Positions 1 through 8,197 of a stretch of DNA of 43,258 bases are shown one piece after another. Every line of letters begins with the position of its first letter. Within the stretch, counting starts at the first letter, position 1. The DNA lies in NCBI GenBank assembly GCA_946887045.1, contig CAMPKC010000039.1:1-43258 (forward strand). The letters run 5' to 3'. The position numbers and the translations under genes were made by a program. The notes below the pieces were generated by a model, which saw nothing but the letters and a program-made list of their open reading frames with translations, searched no databases and was not told the DNA's origin. This DNA comes from an uncultured Sphingobacteriaceae bacterium (GTDB taxonomy: Bacteria > Bacteroidota > Bacteroidia > Sphingobacteriales > Sphingobacteriaceae).

Positions 1-357
1 TGTGCATTTGTTATTTTTCCAAGTGTTTCAGAGGGTAACTGCGCCGCAGTAATAACTTGTATGGCAAACGGTGGATTAATACCCGTGGTTACACGCAATG
101 CTGATATTGATCTAGAGCAGTATGGAGTAGAAATTATGGGATTCACTGAGAATGATATTCTTAGTGCAATTGAAAGATCTCAACAGCTGAGCTTAGATGA
201 ATTAAAGAGTCAAACAGCGAAAATTCTACATACTACCAAGAATTACCATTCATTCGAGCGCTTTAGGGAGGATTTCAAAAATAAATTGATTAACGCGTTA
301 AAAAGTCCGAATTTTTTTGAGAAAATGGATACTATGGACAGGACAAAAAATCATTGA
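1..357 (+). CDS. Glycosyltransferase, C-terminal fragment (GT4-like)
   Basis: The reading frame is open from base 1, so the true start lies outside the window and only about 118 residues are visible. The fragment carries the usual end of a GT-B fold group 1 glycosyltransferase: the stretch FPSVSEGNCAAVI followed by a Gly-Gly and a short strand (LIPVVTR) resembles the nucleotide-sugar binding site where an acidic residue contacts the donor. A helical tail rich in Lys and Phe follows. The first ATG at base 61 is internal to this motif and is not the real start. It lies 117 bases upstream of glf, which suits a surface polysaccharide locus. The donor and acceptor sugars cannot be told from this fragment. 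Confidence 0.7.
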   Translation, partial: CAFVIFPSVSEGNCAAVITCMANGGLIPVVTRNADIDLEQYGVEIMGFTENDILSAIERSQQLSLDELKSQTAKILHTTKNYHSFERFREDFKNKLINALKSPNFFEKMDTMDRTKNH

Positions 358-474
358 TCATCGGTTTTGAGGCCCAATGATTGTGAAAACGAGTTTCATC
401 AACATACCTTAAAATTGGTTTATAAAACTAAATCTTGGTTTTTGAGTTTTTAATAAACTTGAAAAATCAGATAA

Positions 475-1605
475 ATGACCAACACATACGACTACCTAAT
501 TGTAGGCTCCGGACTTTTCGGGGCCGTTTTTGCGCATGAGGCAACCAAAGCCGGAAAGAAATGCCTTGTTATTGATAAACGTGAACATGCCGGAGGCAAT
601 GTTTACTGTAAAGAAATGGAAGGGATAAACGTGCATTGGTATGGTGCCCATATTTTTCACACCAATGATAAAGAGATTTGGGATTACGTAAACCAGTTCA
701 CCGAATTTAACCGCTATACCAATTCGCCGGTCGCTAATTATAAAGGAGAGTTATACAACCTCCCTTTTAACATGAATACTTTTTATCGTCTATGGGGAAC
801 AAAAACTCCTGAAGAGGCCAAGCAGAAAATCGCGGAGCAAATTGAGCATTTAGGTATTACCGAACCCAAAAACATGGAAGAGCAAGCTCTGAAATTGGTT
901 GGTCCGGATATTTACGAAAAACTGATTAAGCATTATACAGAGAAACAATGGGGTAGAAAGGCTACCGAATTACCTGCTTTCATCATCAAACGTCTTCCCG
1001 TTCGATTTACTTATGATAATAATTACTTTAACGATAAATACCAGGGGATTCCTGTCGGGGGCTATAACAAAATTGTAGAAGGTTTACTGAAGGGCGTAGA
1101 AGTGCGGTTGAATACAGATTTCTTTGCCGACCGCGAGGCCTTAAGTCAACTGGCTGATAAGATAGTTTTTACCGGGAAAATTGATGAATATTTTGACTAT
1201 CAGTTTGGGGAGTTGGAGTATCGGAGCCTTAAGTTTGAAGTGGAGACTTTAGATCAGGAAAATTACCAGGGAAACGCCGTATTTAATTATACCGACGCCG
1301 AAACCCCTTACAACCGGGTTTATGAGCATAAACATTTCGAATTCGGAACTCAAGCTAAAACAGTCATAACCAAAGAATATCCGCTGCAAGGGTCGAAAGG
1401 CTTGGAGCCCTATTATCCTGTTAACGACGAAAACAACTCTGCAATCGTAAAAAAATATCAGGAACTCGCTAAAGCTGAAACTAATGTGATTTTCGGCGGA
1501 CGCTTAGCAGAATACCGGTATTACGATATGCACCAGGTAATAGGTTCGGCCCTCGTAAAAGCTAAAAGAGAGCTGGGAGTGTATCAGGAGTCTGAAATTA
1601 ACTAA
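475..1605 (+). CDS. glf: UDP-galactopyranose mutase
   Basis: This is a flavoenzyme that interconverts UDP-galactopyranose and UDP-galactofuranose, the donor for galactofuranose in surface glycans. The 376-residue length is normal for the bacterial enzyme. The N-terminus has a Rossmann FAD motif (IVGSGLFGAVFA, about residues 9-20) and a GAHIFHT motif. The stretch KQWGRKATELPAFIIKRLPVR and then the GIPVGGY motif match the substrate-binding region of the E. coli enzyme. The C-terminus has GGRLAEYRYYDMH with Arg343, Tyr349 and Asp351, equivalents of the conserved UDP- and flavin-contacting residues. The neighbouring glycosyltransferase fragment supports a role in polysaccharide assembly. The identification is firm. 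Confidence 0.96.
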   Translation: MTNTYDYLIVGSGLFGAVFAHEATKAGKKCLVIDKREHAGGNVYCKEMEGINVHWYGAHIFHTNDKEIWDYVNQFTEFNRYTNSPVANYKGELYNLPFNMNTFYRLWGTKTPEEAKQKIAEQIEHLGITEPKNMEEQALKLVGPDIYEKLIKHYTEKQWGRKATELPAFIIKRLPVRFTYDNNYFNDKYQGIPVGGYNKIVEGLLKGVEVRLNTDFFADREALSQLADKIVFTGKIDEYFDYQFGELEYRSLKFEVETLDQENYQGNAVFNYTDAETPYNRVYEHKHFEFGTQAKTVITKEYPLQGSKGLEPYYPVNDENNSAIVKKYQELAKAETNVIFGGRLAEYRYYDMHQVIGSALVKAKRELGVYQESEIN

Positions 1606-1618
1606 CAAGGATTGAGCG

Positions 1619-1648
1619 GCCGGTCAGAAAGAGTTTATCTGATCCGGC
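1619..1648 (+). terminator. Hairpin after glf
   Basis: GCCGG-t-CAGA pairs with TCTG-at-CCGGC around a nine-base loop, 13 bases after the glf stop. There is no U-tract, so this is a possible factor-assisted terminator or mRNA 3' end stabiliser rather than a classical intrinsic terminator. Confidence 0.45.
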
Positions 1649-1764
1649 GCATTAACCAAGTGCTTGTCAAATGAGTTCAGCTATTCCATTGATTATAAGA
1701 TACAAGTGTTTTAATTTGATTTTTTAATTTTAACTTATCACTTTATTTAACAAAAGCCTGTCTT

Positions 1765-2517
1765 ATGAGAATGAAAGTTATTGTTTTGCTGCTTGTTTGC
1801 CTTAACGGCTCAGGGCTATTCGGTCAGACACAAACCACGGATAAAATTCAAACCAACAAGGGTCCTCTGCTGATAAACCCGGTGCAGCATGCCACGTTTG
1901 TTCTAAACTGGAATAAATTAACAGTTTACGTTGACCCTACGGGAGGTGCAAAAGCTTTCGCGAATTTTAAAAGACCTGATATAGTTCTTATAACCGATAT
2001 ACATGGCGATCATTTGGATTCCACGACTTTGAAGGCAGTATGCAGTTCCGCTACGAAGTTAGTAGTGCCAAGTGCTGTCGCCGAGCTGTTGCCGACCTCG
2101 CTTAAGAAAAATCTCATCATTCTGAAAAATTCTGAAAAGGCGAAAGTGTCTAAACTGATAATAACAGCCATACCTATGTATAATCTTCCCGAAAACTCTT
2201 CGTCAATGCACCTGAAAGGACGTGGTAACGGATATGTTATTGAAGCTGGAAACAAAACAATATACATTTCGGGTGATACGGAGGATATTCCTGAGATGCG
2301 GGATCTAAAAAATATTGACCTTGCTTTCGTGTGCATGAATCTTCCATACACAATGGATATTAACCAGGCGGCAAGTGCAGTTTTAGATTTTAAGCCTAAA
2401 ATCGTGTATCCTTATCACTATCGGGGAAAAGACGGCTTGAGTGATGTAAATGAGTTTAAGAAGATGGTTAATTCGGCCAATAGAATGATTGGCGTGAGAT
2501 TACTTAAATGGTATTAA
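1765..2517 (+). CDS. Exported metallo-beta-lactamase-fold hydrolase
   Basis: A 250-residue protein with a hydrophobic N-terminal signal peptide (about residues 4-20). The body is a UlaG/UPF0173-like member of the metallo-beta-lactamase superfamily: a strand with DPTGG, then the metal motif ITDIHGDHLD (residues 76-85), then YISGDTED with a metal-binding Asp, and YPYHYRG near the C-terminus supplying the last His. The usual first His of the T-H-x-H-x-D-H motif is an Asp here (Asp78), while His80, Asp82 and His83 are kept. The substrate is unknown. The protein is probably periplasmic. It appears to be a single-gene unit, with a hairpin after its stop. Confidence 0.8.
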   Translation: MRMKVIVLLLVCLNGSGLFGQTQTTDKIQTNKGPLLINPVQHATFVLNWNKLTVYVDPTGGAKAFANFKRPDIVLITDIHGDHLDSTTLKAVCSSATKLVVPSAVAELLPTSLKKNLIILKNSEKAKVSKLIITAIPMYNLPENSSSMHLKGRGNGYVIEAGNKTIYISGDTEDIPEMRDLKNIDLAFVCMNLPYTMDINQAASAVLDFKPKIVYPYHYRGKDGLSDVNEFKKMVNSANRMIGVRLLKWY

Positions 2518-2531
2518 CAGGCAAAGGGAGT

Positions 2532-2561
2532 GAAAATTTGACTATCTAAATAGTCATTTTC
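2532..2561 (+). terminator. Hairpin after the metallo-hydrolase gene
   Basis: GAAAAT-tt-GACTAT, loop ctaa, ATAGTC-ATTTTC forms a 12-bp stem with a two-base bulge, 14 bases after the stop codon at 2517. It is the likely end of that transcript. It also sits just upstream of the radical SAM gene. Confidence 0.5.
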
Positions 2562-2598
2562 GACTTGTAATTTGCTAATTATTTTAGCAAATTTGTTC

Positions 2599-3672
2599 AT
2601 GCCGTTTGAACAGAATAGTGAGTATTTTAAAGGGCGCGGAGCTCAGGTTAACACCCATAATAAATTTCAAAAAAATAAATATATAACCGAACATATCGAA
2701 GGTTTGGATGAGGAAATGCATCAAAATGTGAGTACCCAGATTTTCGAAGAATTCCCCAAAACCATTGTGAGTATTTCTGATAGTCCCGATCTATCATTTA
2801 TGCAATCCATCAATCCTTATCAGGGATGTGAACACGGATGTTTGTATTGTTATGCTCGCAATGCACACGAGTATTGGGGATTTAGCGCCGGCCTGGATTT
2901 TGAACGTAAGATCATAGTTAAGCGAAACGCAGCTGAATTGCTTGAAAGATTTTTTAATAAGAAGAATTACCAGCCACAAACAATAATGCTATCGGGAAAT
3001 ACTGATTGCTATCAGCCGATTGAACGTAAACTTAAAATAACCCGGTCTCTTCTTGAAGTTTTTCTGAAATATAAACATCCGGTAAGCATCATCAGCAAAA
3101 ACAACCTGGTTGTAAGAGATATAGACATATTGCAGGAATTGGCAAGACTGAACCTTGTGCATGTTACTATCACAATAAATTCTTTAAATGAAGGTTTGAG
3201 GCAAAAGATGGAGCCACGAACAGTTACAGCCAAAAGCCGTTTGATGGTTATTAATAAATTATCTTCAGCAAATATTCCTGTAAAGTTAATGATCGCCCCG
3301 ATTGTTCCCGGTTTAAATAGCGATGAGATGCCTTCTTTAATTAACGCTGCGGCTGATGAAGGAGTGTTGGCTGCTATATTTACGCTGATCAGGTTGAATG
3401 GTTCTATCGCCGAAATTTTCACTGATTGGATTCATAAAGCGTATCCCGACAGGGCAGAGAAGGTTTTACACGCTATTTCCGAATGTCATGGGGGAAAACT
3501 AAATGATAGTAACTGGGGAAGAAGAATGCGTGGAGATGGTAAAATCGCGGAGAGCATCCATCAGCTTTTTAAGATTGCTGTAAACCGGTTTTTATCAGGC
3601 CGATTTATGCCCGAATTGGATTTTAATCATTTTATGCCTGCCGGAGGAAAACAAATGGGCTTGTTTAAATAG
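2599..3672 (+). CDS. PA0069-family radical SAM protein (SplB-like)
   Basis: A 357-residue radical SAM enzyme of the group often called PA0069 or Rv2578c family, related to SplB-like proteins. The motif YFKGRGAQ near the N-terminus marks this family. The iron-sulfur cluster motif C-x3-C-x2-C is at Cys77, Cys81 and Cys84 (QGCEHGCLYCYAR). GNTDCYQPIE and the strand KLMIAPIVPGLN are also typical. The frame is open back to a TTG at 2572, but the ATG at 2599 places the protein start directly before the conserved YFKGRGAQ, so I prefer it. The substrate of this family is not known to me. The gene is followed by the convergent xth. Confidence 0.85.
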   Translation: MPFEQNSEYFKGRGAQVNTHNKFQKNKYITEHIEGLDEEMHQNVSTQIFEEFPKTIVSISDSPDLSFMQSINPYQGCEHGCLYCYARNAHEYWGFSAGLDFERKIIVKRNAAELLERFFNKKNYQPQTIMLSGNTDCYQPIERKLKITRSLLEVFLKYKHPVSIISKNNLVVRDIDILQELARLNLVHVTITINSLNEGLRQKMEPRTVTAKSRLMVINKLSSANIPVKLMIAPIVPGLNSDEMPSLINAAADEGVLAAIFTLIRLNGSIAEIFTDWIHKAYPDRAEKVLHAISECHGGKLNDSNWGRRMRGDGKIAESIHQLFKIAVNRFLSGRFMPELDFNHFMPAGGKQMGLFK

Positions 3673-3684
3673 CATGTTTAACAA

Positions 3685-3713
3685 ACGCCGACAGCGTTAA
3701 AAACACACGGCGT
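3685..3713. terminator. Hairpin(s) between convergent radical SAM and xth genes
   Basis: In a 58-base convergent gap, ACGCCG (3685-3690) can pair with CGGCGT (3708-3713). Alternatively AACGC (3684-3688) can pair with GCGTT (3694-3698). The two share bases and exclude each other. Either could end transcripts from one or both sides. There is no T-run, so the call is tentative. Confidence 0.3.
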
Positions 3714-3730
3714 GAATGCGACGATTTATA

Positions 3731-4501
3731 TTATATGTCCAGCTCCAACAATATCGGGCAATGGTCCGAATGAATCGCTTCACATAAAATAGCCGATCGC
3801 TTTAAATTATGCTCAAGCTCTTTGGTGACCATGTTGTAATCAATGCGCCAGCCTAAGTTCTTCTTTCTCGCCCCTGCCCTATAACTCCACCAGGTATAAT
3901 GATGCGGATCCTCATTGAAATACCTGAACGAATCTATAAAACCTGTATTTACAAAATTTTCCATCCATTCGCGCTCAGCCGGTAAAAATCCTGAAGAATT
4001 TGCATTCGATTTTGGATTATGAATATCAATTGCTCTGTGACAAATATTATAATCACCTGAGATCACCATTTTAGGATGCTCAGTTTTTAGCTTATCAATG
4101 TACTGCTGGAAGTCATCCAGGAAACGGTATTTAAATTCCTGCCTGATATCACCACTCGATCCGGAAGGAAAATAAGTGCTCATCACAGAAAATCCTTCAA
4201 AATCTGCCCTTAGTATTCTTCCTTCAAAGTCATAATCGCAATGACCACAACCATATTCAACTTTAAGGGGAGTTTTTTTACTTAAAATAGCTGTGCCACT
4301 ATATCCTTTTTTTTGCGCCGGATACCAGTAGTGTTCGTATCCCATAAGCTCAATCAGCGCCAGAATTTCGGCTAATTGCTCAGGGTTGGCTTTTATTTCC
4401 TGAAGGCACACCACATCTGCATCAACAGCCTGCAACCATGTAAGCCAGTTTTTACTAAATGCTGAACGGATTCCGTTCACATTATAAGATACAATTTTCA
4501 T
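3731..4501 (-). CDS. xth: Exodeoxyribonuclease III
   Basis: AP endonuclease and 3'-5' exonuclease of base excision repair, exonuclease-endonuclease-phosphatase fold. The length of 256 residues matches the XthA family. Catalytic positions are all present: Asn7 in SYNVNG, Glu35 in LQEIKA, Asp150 and Asn152 in GDYNICH, and the C-terminal Ser-Asp246-His247 (HSDHCPI). The gene follows the cyclophilin gene by 34 bases on the same strand and is probably co-transcribed with it. Confidence 0.95.
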   Translation of the reverse strand: MKIVSYNVNGIRSAFSKNWLTWLQAVDADVVCLQEIKANPEQLAEILALIELMGYEHYWYPAQKKGYSGTAILSKKTPLKVEYGCGHCDYDFEGRILRADFEGFSVMSTYFPSGSSGDIRQEFKYRFLDDFQQYIDKLKTEHPKMVISGDYNICHRAIDIHNPKSNANSSGFLPAEREWMENFVNTGFIDSFRYFNEDPHHYTWWSYRAGARKKNLGWRIDYNMVTKELEHNLKRSAILCEAIHSDHCPILLELDI

Positions 4502-4535
4502 TTTCGAATACCATTGTGCTTATAAGCTGAGTTTA

Positions 4536-5270
4536 TTATTCTGAACTCATTATAAGCTTACTTTTGAATGAAGCAGCGATTAGTTCTTTTTCAAGTTTTT
4601 TTATTTCTCTTTTTTTTAGGAGGGCTATTTTAACAGCTACATCTTCTAAAGGGCGGCTGATCTCGTTGGTTTTTAACACAGCAATTTTGTCAACCTGTTC
4701 AATCCCCTTTACTACTTCTCCGAAAACGGTGTAGCTTTGGTCGAGGTGAGGTGTTCCGCCCGTTGTTTTATAAACGGTACGATGAGCCTGAGGTATTTTT
4801 TTACCCTGCAATCTCATCTGTTCAATTCTGTTTAATTCTGCATCTGTAAAAGTTCTTCCCTGAACGAGGTAAAATTGCGTGGAGCTGCTTGCCTTTTCGG
4901 GGTTTTCATCTCTCGCAGCAGCGAGAGCCCCCTTCTTATGAAACAGCGCTTCATTAAATTCTGCAGGAATCGTGTAAGCAAGACCGCCATTGCCGAGCAT
5001 TTGTCCTGGCTTTGCGTTTTTTGAGTCAGGATCGCCGCCCTGAATCATAAAGTCTTTAATAACGCGATGAAAAAGAGTGCCATTGTAAAATCCGCTTTTC
5101 GTGAGTTTCACAAAATTATCTCTGTGTTTGGGTGTTTCGTTATATAGACGAACAATCGACTCGCCATACGTTGATTTAATTCTGACATAATACGTCTTCG
5201 GCTTGGCAGCATATGTTAAACTGGCAGAGAAGAGTAATACTAGAAAAAAGACTTTTTGAGTGTATTTCAT
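4536..5270 (-). CDS. Periplasmic cyclophilin-type peptidyl-prolyl isomerase
   Basis: A 244-residue protein with an N-terminal signal peptide (VFFLVLLFSASLTYA, cleaved near residue 21) followed by a cyclophilin domain. FHRVIKDFMIQGGD (residues 67-80) contains the catalytic Arg69 and the Phe, Met and Gln of the active site. SSSTQFYLVQG and YTVFGEVVKG are the other family blocks. The Trp that binds cyclosporin in human cyclophilin A is replaced (HLDQSYTVFG), as in many bacterial members. An insertion of about 35 residues (FTDAELNRIEQMR onwards) lies between the two halves. The likely role is folding of exported proteins. Confidence 0.9.
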   Translation of the reverse strand: MKYTQKVFFLVLLFSASLTYAAKPKTYYVRIKSTYGESIVRLYNETPKHRDNFVKLTKSGFYNGTLFHRVIKDFMIQGGDPDSKNAKPGQMLGNGGLAYTIPAEFNEALFHKKGALAAARDENPEKASSSTQFYLVQGRTFTDAELNRIEQMRLQGKKIPQAHRTVYKTTGGTPHLDQSYTVFGEVVKGIEQVDKIAVLKTNEISRPLEDVAVKIALLKKREIKKLEKELIAASFKSKLIMSSE

Positions 5271-5308
5271 TCTTTTAATTAATTCTATCTAAACGCAAAT
5301 TCTTAGAT

Positions 5309-5650
5309 TCAGGTATTTTCTTCAAAATAGGTAACAATCAGTGACTTCAAAAGCATCTCTTGCTCCAACAAGGTGTAGCTTGGAATTGGCTTAACCAATC
5401 TCCAGTGTGGCCATCCATCCTGATCCAGTCCCTCGAGCTCATAAAACCCCAATTCACTGAATAAGCGACAATTTGCAATATGCATAAGCTCTTCTTTTTG
5501 ACGTTTCGAAAACTTTCTCGGCCCTTTTCCAAGTTCCTGAACACCAATTAAAAACAATACCACTTTAATATCAGGAGTGTCTGTATCAAAGTCTCTAGCC
5601 AGCCGCTCTTGCAGCTCTTTCCATTTAATATTAATTTCTGCTGGTGTCAT
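5309..5650 (-). CDS. Conserved protein of unknown function, 113 aa
   Basis: A 113-residue soluble protein with no signal peptide or membrane segment. It has an amphipathic N-terminal helix, a hydrophobic strand KVVLFLIGVQELG, a basic linker (GPRKFSKRQKEEL), and the block GFYELEGLDQDGWPHW, which looks like the most constrained part. I recognise the pattern as a small protein widespread in Bacteroidota but know no function for it. It is first in a minus-strand group with the cyclophilin and xth. A TATCTTTG promoter box ends only eight bases before the start codon, so its mRNA should have almost no leader. Confidence 0.75.
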   Translation of the reverse strand: MTPAEINIKWKELQERLARDFDTDTPDIKVVLFLIGVQELGKGPRKFSKRQKEELMHIANCRLFSELGFYELEGLDQDGWPHWRLVKPIPSYTLLEQEMLLKSLIVTYFEENT

Positions 5651-5658
5651 AATTTCTG

Positions 5659-5666
5659 CAAAGATA
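5659..5666 (-). promoter_or_regulatory. -7 box (TATCTTTG) for the 113-aa gene
   Basis: The minus strand reads TATCTTTG, a perfect match to the Bacteroidota -7 consensus TAnnTTTG, eight bases upstream of the ATG at 5650. I could not find a well-spaced -33 TTTG. Confidence 0.5.
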
Positions 5667-5937
5667 CTTAAGCAATCCTTTAGAATAATTATTGGCCAAT
5701 TTTTTGTATATTTAAATTAATCGCGACACACCCTGGGTATTAGAAAATTTATTCACTTAGAAAACACCGTTGCTTGTTTCAATTGCCATAAATTGTCATT
5801 TAAACGTGGATATGTTGAAAAATAATTAATTCAACAATCATGTTAAAAAGTAATTTAATAGTGGTTAAAAAACTGTCGGTAAGTTTTTTGGTTCTATTTA
5901 TACCTGGTATCAGGAAGTGTTCTTAAATTTTTTGTGA
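5667..5937. other. Divergent intergenic region
   Basis: About 270 AT-rich bases between the divergent 113-aa gene and the TPR gene. It holds a 10-bp perfect palindrome ATTGGCCAAT (5691-5700) and a dyad TGTTGAA-N10-TTCAACA (5813-5836). Either could be a protein-binding site or hairpin. No convincing promoter box for the TPR gene and no small ORF were seen. Confidence 0.4.
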
Positions 5938-7341
5938 ATGGAAGACGATTTTGAATTTGAGTTCTCTGAAGATCCAAAATTTTCAGTAGAAAGGTATGAG
6001 GAAATGATCCGTAATCAGGATCAGTATTTTTTTGATGCACAGGCTTTCGAAAATATTATTGACTATTATATCGAGAAGAACGACCCGATTAAGGCGCTTC
6101 AGGTAGTAGAATATGCGGTAAATCAACATCCTTTTGCCGCAGTCTTTTTTATTAAACAAGCCCAGCTTTTTGTGGTCACTAATCAATTAGACAAGGCATT
6201 CGAGGCCTTGCGAAAGGGTGAAACTCTTGAGCCTTCTGAAGCAGACATTTACATAATCCGCGGAAATATATACGAAGCCCTCGAACGACATGAAGAAGCT
6301 TTGGAAAATTACCAAAAAGCTTTAGGTCTTGCAGAAAGCACAGATGATATTTTGCTGCAGATTGCTCTGGTACATCAGAACATAGGAGAATACGAAAAAG
6401 CTATTTCTTATTTAAAGAGATGTCTGGAACAAAATATGGAAAATCAGGATGCCCTTTATGAGCTGGCTTTCTGTTATGATGTTTTGGAAAATCAGGAAGA
6501 AAGTATCCAGTTTTATAATCAATATATTGATACCGAACCTTATTCGTATGCAGCATGGTATAATTTAGGGAATGCTTACCACAAAATGGGCTTGTATGAA
6601 AAGGGTATTGATGCGTATGATTATGCAATACTCATAAAAGAAAGCTTCTCGTCAGCATACTTCAATAAAGGAAATTGCCTTGTGCATCTGGATAAATTCG
6701 TTGAAGCAATTGAGGTGTATAAGCAAACTTTTGAGTATGAACCACCTAATGCAGATACTTACTGTGCCATTGGCGAGTGCTATGAAAAGCTTGAGCAGAT
6801 GGAGGAAGCCAGATCTTATTATAAAAAGGCAGTTAAACTGGATGCAAAGCTTGCGGATGCGTGGTTTGGAATCGGAGTAACTCTTGATTTTGAAGACCGG
6901 AATTTTGAAGCATTGCATTTCTATAAAAAGGCGTTGGCAATAGATGATAAAAACCCTGATTACTGGTTTGCGATTGCAGATGCCCAATATAAACTTGGGA
7001 AGCTGGAAGAATCAGAGAAGGCCTACGAGAAAGTGATCGAGTTCAATCCCCTGGATATAGAGGCATGGCTTGATTTTTCATCTATTTTATACGAACAGCG
7101 CAAGCTTAGTGGCGCTATTGAGACTATTTCGGATGCGATAAAAAACAATCCGGAAGCGGCAGAACTATATTATCGCATGGTAGCTTATCTGTTTGCAGAT
7201 GGCCAGACGAATGAAGCATTAAATTTTCTTGAGTTGGCCCTGAAAATTGATCCCTCCAAGCATGAGATTTTATTTGAGTATTTACCTCAATTGCAGAATA
7301 ACAAAATAATTGTAGATGTGATTAATAAATATATGCTCTAA
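5938..7341 (+). CDS. Tetratricopeptide repeat protein
   Basis: A 467-residue protein made almost wholly of TPR units, roughly eleven or twelve, from about residue 35 to the end. Typical positions (A-x-x-x-x-G/A-x-x-Y at the ends of helix pairs) are visible in repeats such as YAAWYNLGNAYHKMGLYEK and ADAWFGIGVTLDFEDRN. The N-terminus is acidic (MEDDFEFEFSEDP). There is no signal peptide, so it is cytoplasmic and presumably a protein-interaction scaffold. The partner is unknown. It precedes phosphosulfolactate synthase but is separated from it by a strong terminator, so it is probably its own transcription unit. Confidence 0.85.
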   Translation: MEDDFEFEFSEDPKFSVERYEEMIRNQDQYFFDAQAFENIIDYYIEKNDPIKALQVVEYAVNQHPFAAVFFIKQAQLFVVTNQLDKAFEALRKGETLEPSEADIYIIRGNIYEALERHEEALENYQKALGLAESTDDILLQIALVHQNIGEYEKAISYLKRCLEQNMENQDALYELAFCYDVLENQEESIQFYNQYIDTEPYSYAAWYNLGNAYHKMGLYEKGIDAYDYAILIKESFSSAYFNKGNCLVHLDKFVEAIEVYKQTFEYEPPNADTYCAIGECYEKLEQMEEARSYYKKAVKLDAKLADAWFGIGVTLDFEDRNFEALHFYKKALAIDDKNPDYWFAIADAQYKLGKLEESEKAYEKVIEFNPLDIEAWLDFSSILYEQRKLSGAIETISDAIKNNPEAAELYYRMVAYLFADGQTNEALNFLELALKIDPSKHEILFEYLPQLQNNKIIVDVINKYML

Positions 7342-7364
7342 TTACATCCTTTAAAGTATAAAAG

Positions 7365-7408
7365 AAATCCAATACCTTTGGGCGCAAATCCGGTATTGGA
7401 TTTTTTTT
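7365..7408 (+). terminator. Intrinsic terminator of the TPR gene
   Basis: AAATCCAATACC (7365-7376) pairs perfectly with GGTATTGGATTT (7392-7403) over a 15-base loop, and a run of T (7401-7408) follows. This is the best intrinsic terminator in this part of the window. It ends only nine bases before the next start codon. Confidence 0.85.
7373..7380 (+). promoter_or_regulatory. -7 box inside the terminator (TACCTTTG)
   Basis: TACCTTTG fits TAnnTTTG exactly and spans the left arm and loop of the preceding terminator. Initiation would fall in the hairpin loop at about 7385, giving a leader of about 33 bases. The -33 position shows only TTTA (7350-7353). This is the probable promoter for the phosphosulfolactate synthase gene. 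Confidence 0.5.
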
Positions 7409-7417
7409 GCAATAAAT

Positions 7418-8179
7418 ATGAATTACGATTTAAACAATATTCCTGAACGTACCCAAAAACCTCGAGCTAATGGCATTACAATGGTAATGGACAAAGGGTT
7501 GAGCATTCGAGAGGTTGAGAATTTTTTAGAAGTGGGTGGTCCGCATTCCGACATTGTAAAATTAGGCTGGTCTACTTCATTCGTTACTCCAAACCTGGCT
7601 GATAAATTAAAAGTATATAATGACGCAAACGTTCCTGTTTATTTTGGAGGGACCTTATTCGAAGCATTTATAATTCGTAATCAATTCGATGATTATCGTC
7701 GTACCCTTGATAAATTTGGAATGAAGTATGCCGAGGTATCAGATGGGTCTATTGATATTCCGCACGATTTGAAATGTGAATATATCAGTAAGTTAAGCGA
7801 GCAGGTTACCGTAATATCTGAGGTTGGATCTAAAGATGCGCAAAAGATTTTTGCACCATATAAATGGATAAAATTAATGAACGCAGAACTTGAGGCCGGA
7901 TCATGGAAGCTAATTGCTGAATCACGTGAAGGCGGTAATGTGGGTATTTACCGCGACTCGGGAGAAGTGCGTGAAGGATTGGTCGATGAAATTTTAACCC
8001 AGATTCCAGAAGAAAAGATAATTTGGGAAGCTCCTCAAAAGGATCAGCAGGTATGGTTTATTAAACTAATCGGTGCGAATGTTAATTTAGGAAACATTGC
8101 TCCTGCAGAAGTAATACCATTAGAAACCATACGTTTAGGTTTGCGTGGCGATACGTTTAACCATTTTCTTAGCTTATAG
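7418..8179 (+). CDS. Phosphosulfolactate synthase (ComA family)
   Basis: A 253-residue TIM-barrel protein of the ComA family, which joins sulfite to phosphoenolpyruvate to give (2R)-phospho-3-sulfolactate. In methanogens this starts coenzyme M synthesis. In bacteria (for example YitD of Bacillus) it leads to sulfolactate. The family blocks are present: GITMVMDKGLS with Lys26, DIVKLGWSTSF with Lys48, VPVYFGGTLFE, SEVGSKDA, and the late block AESREGGNVGIYR. It lies 18 bases upstream of aroE on the same strand. The downstream fate of phosphosulfolactate cannot be read here, because no ComB or ComC homologue is in the window. Confidence 0.9.
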   Translation: MNYDLNNIPERTQKPRANGITMVMDKGLSIREVENFLEVGGPHSDIVKLGWSTSFVTPNLADKLKVYNDANVPVYFGGTLFEAFIIRNQFDDYRRTLDKFGMKYAEVSDGSIDIPHDLKCEYISKLSEQVTVISEVGSKDAQKIFAPYKWIKLMNAELEAGSWKLIAESREGGNVGIYRDSGEVREGLVDEILTQIPEEKIIWEAPQKDQQVWFIKLIGANVNLGNIAPAEVIPLETIRLGLRGDTFNHFLSL

Positions 8180-8197
8180 TCTTATCATTAGAAAACA

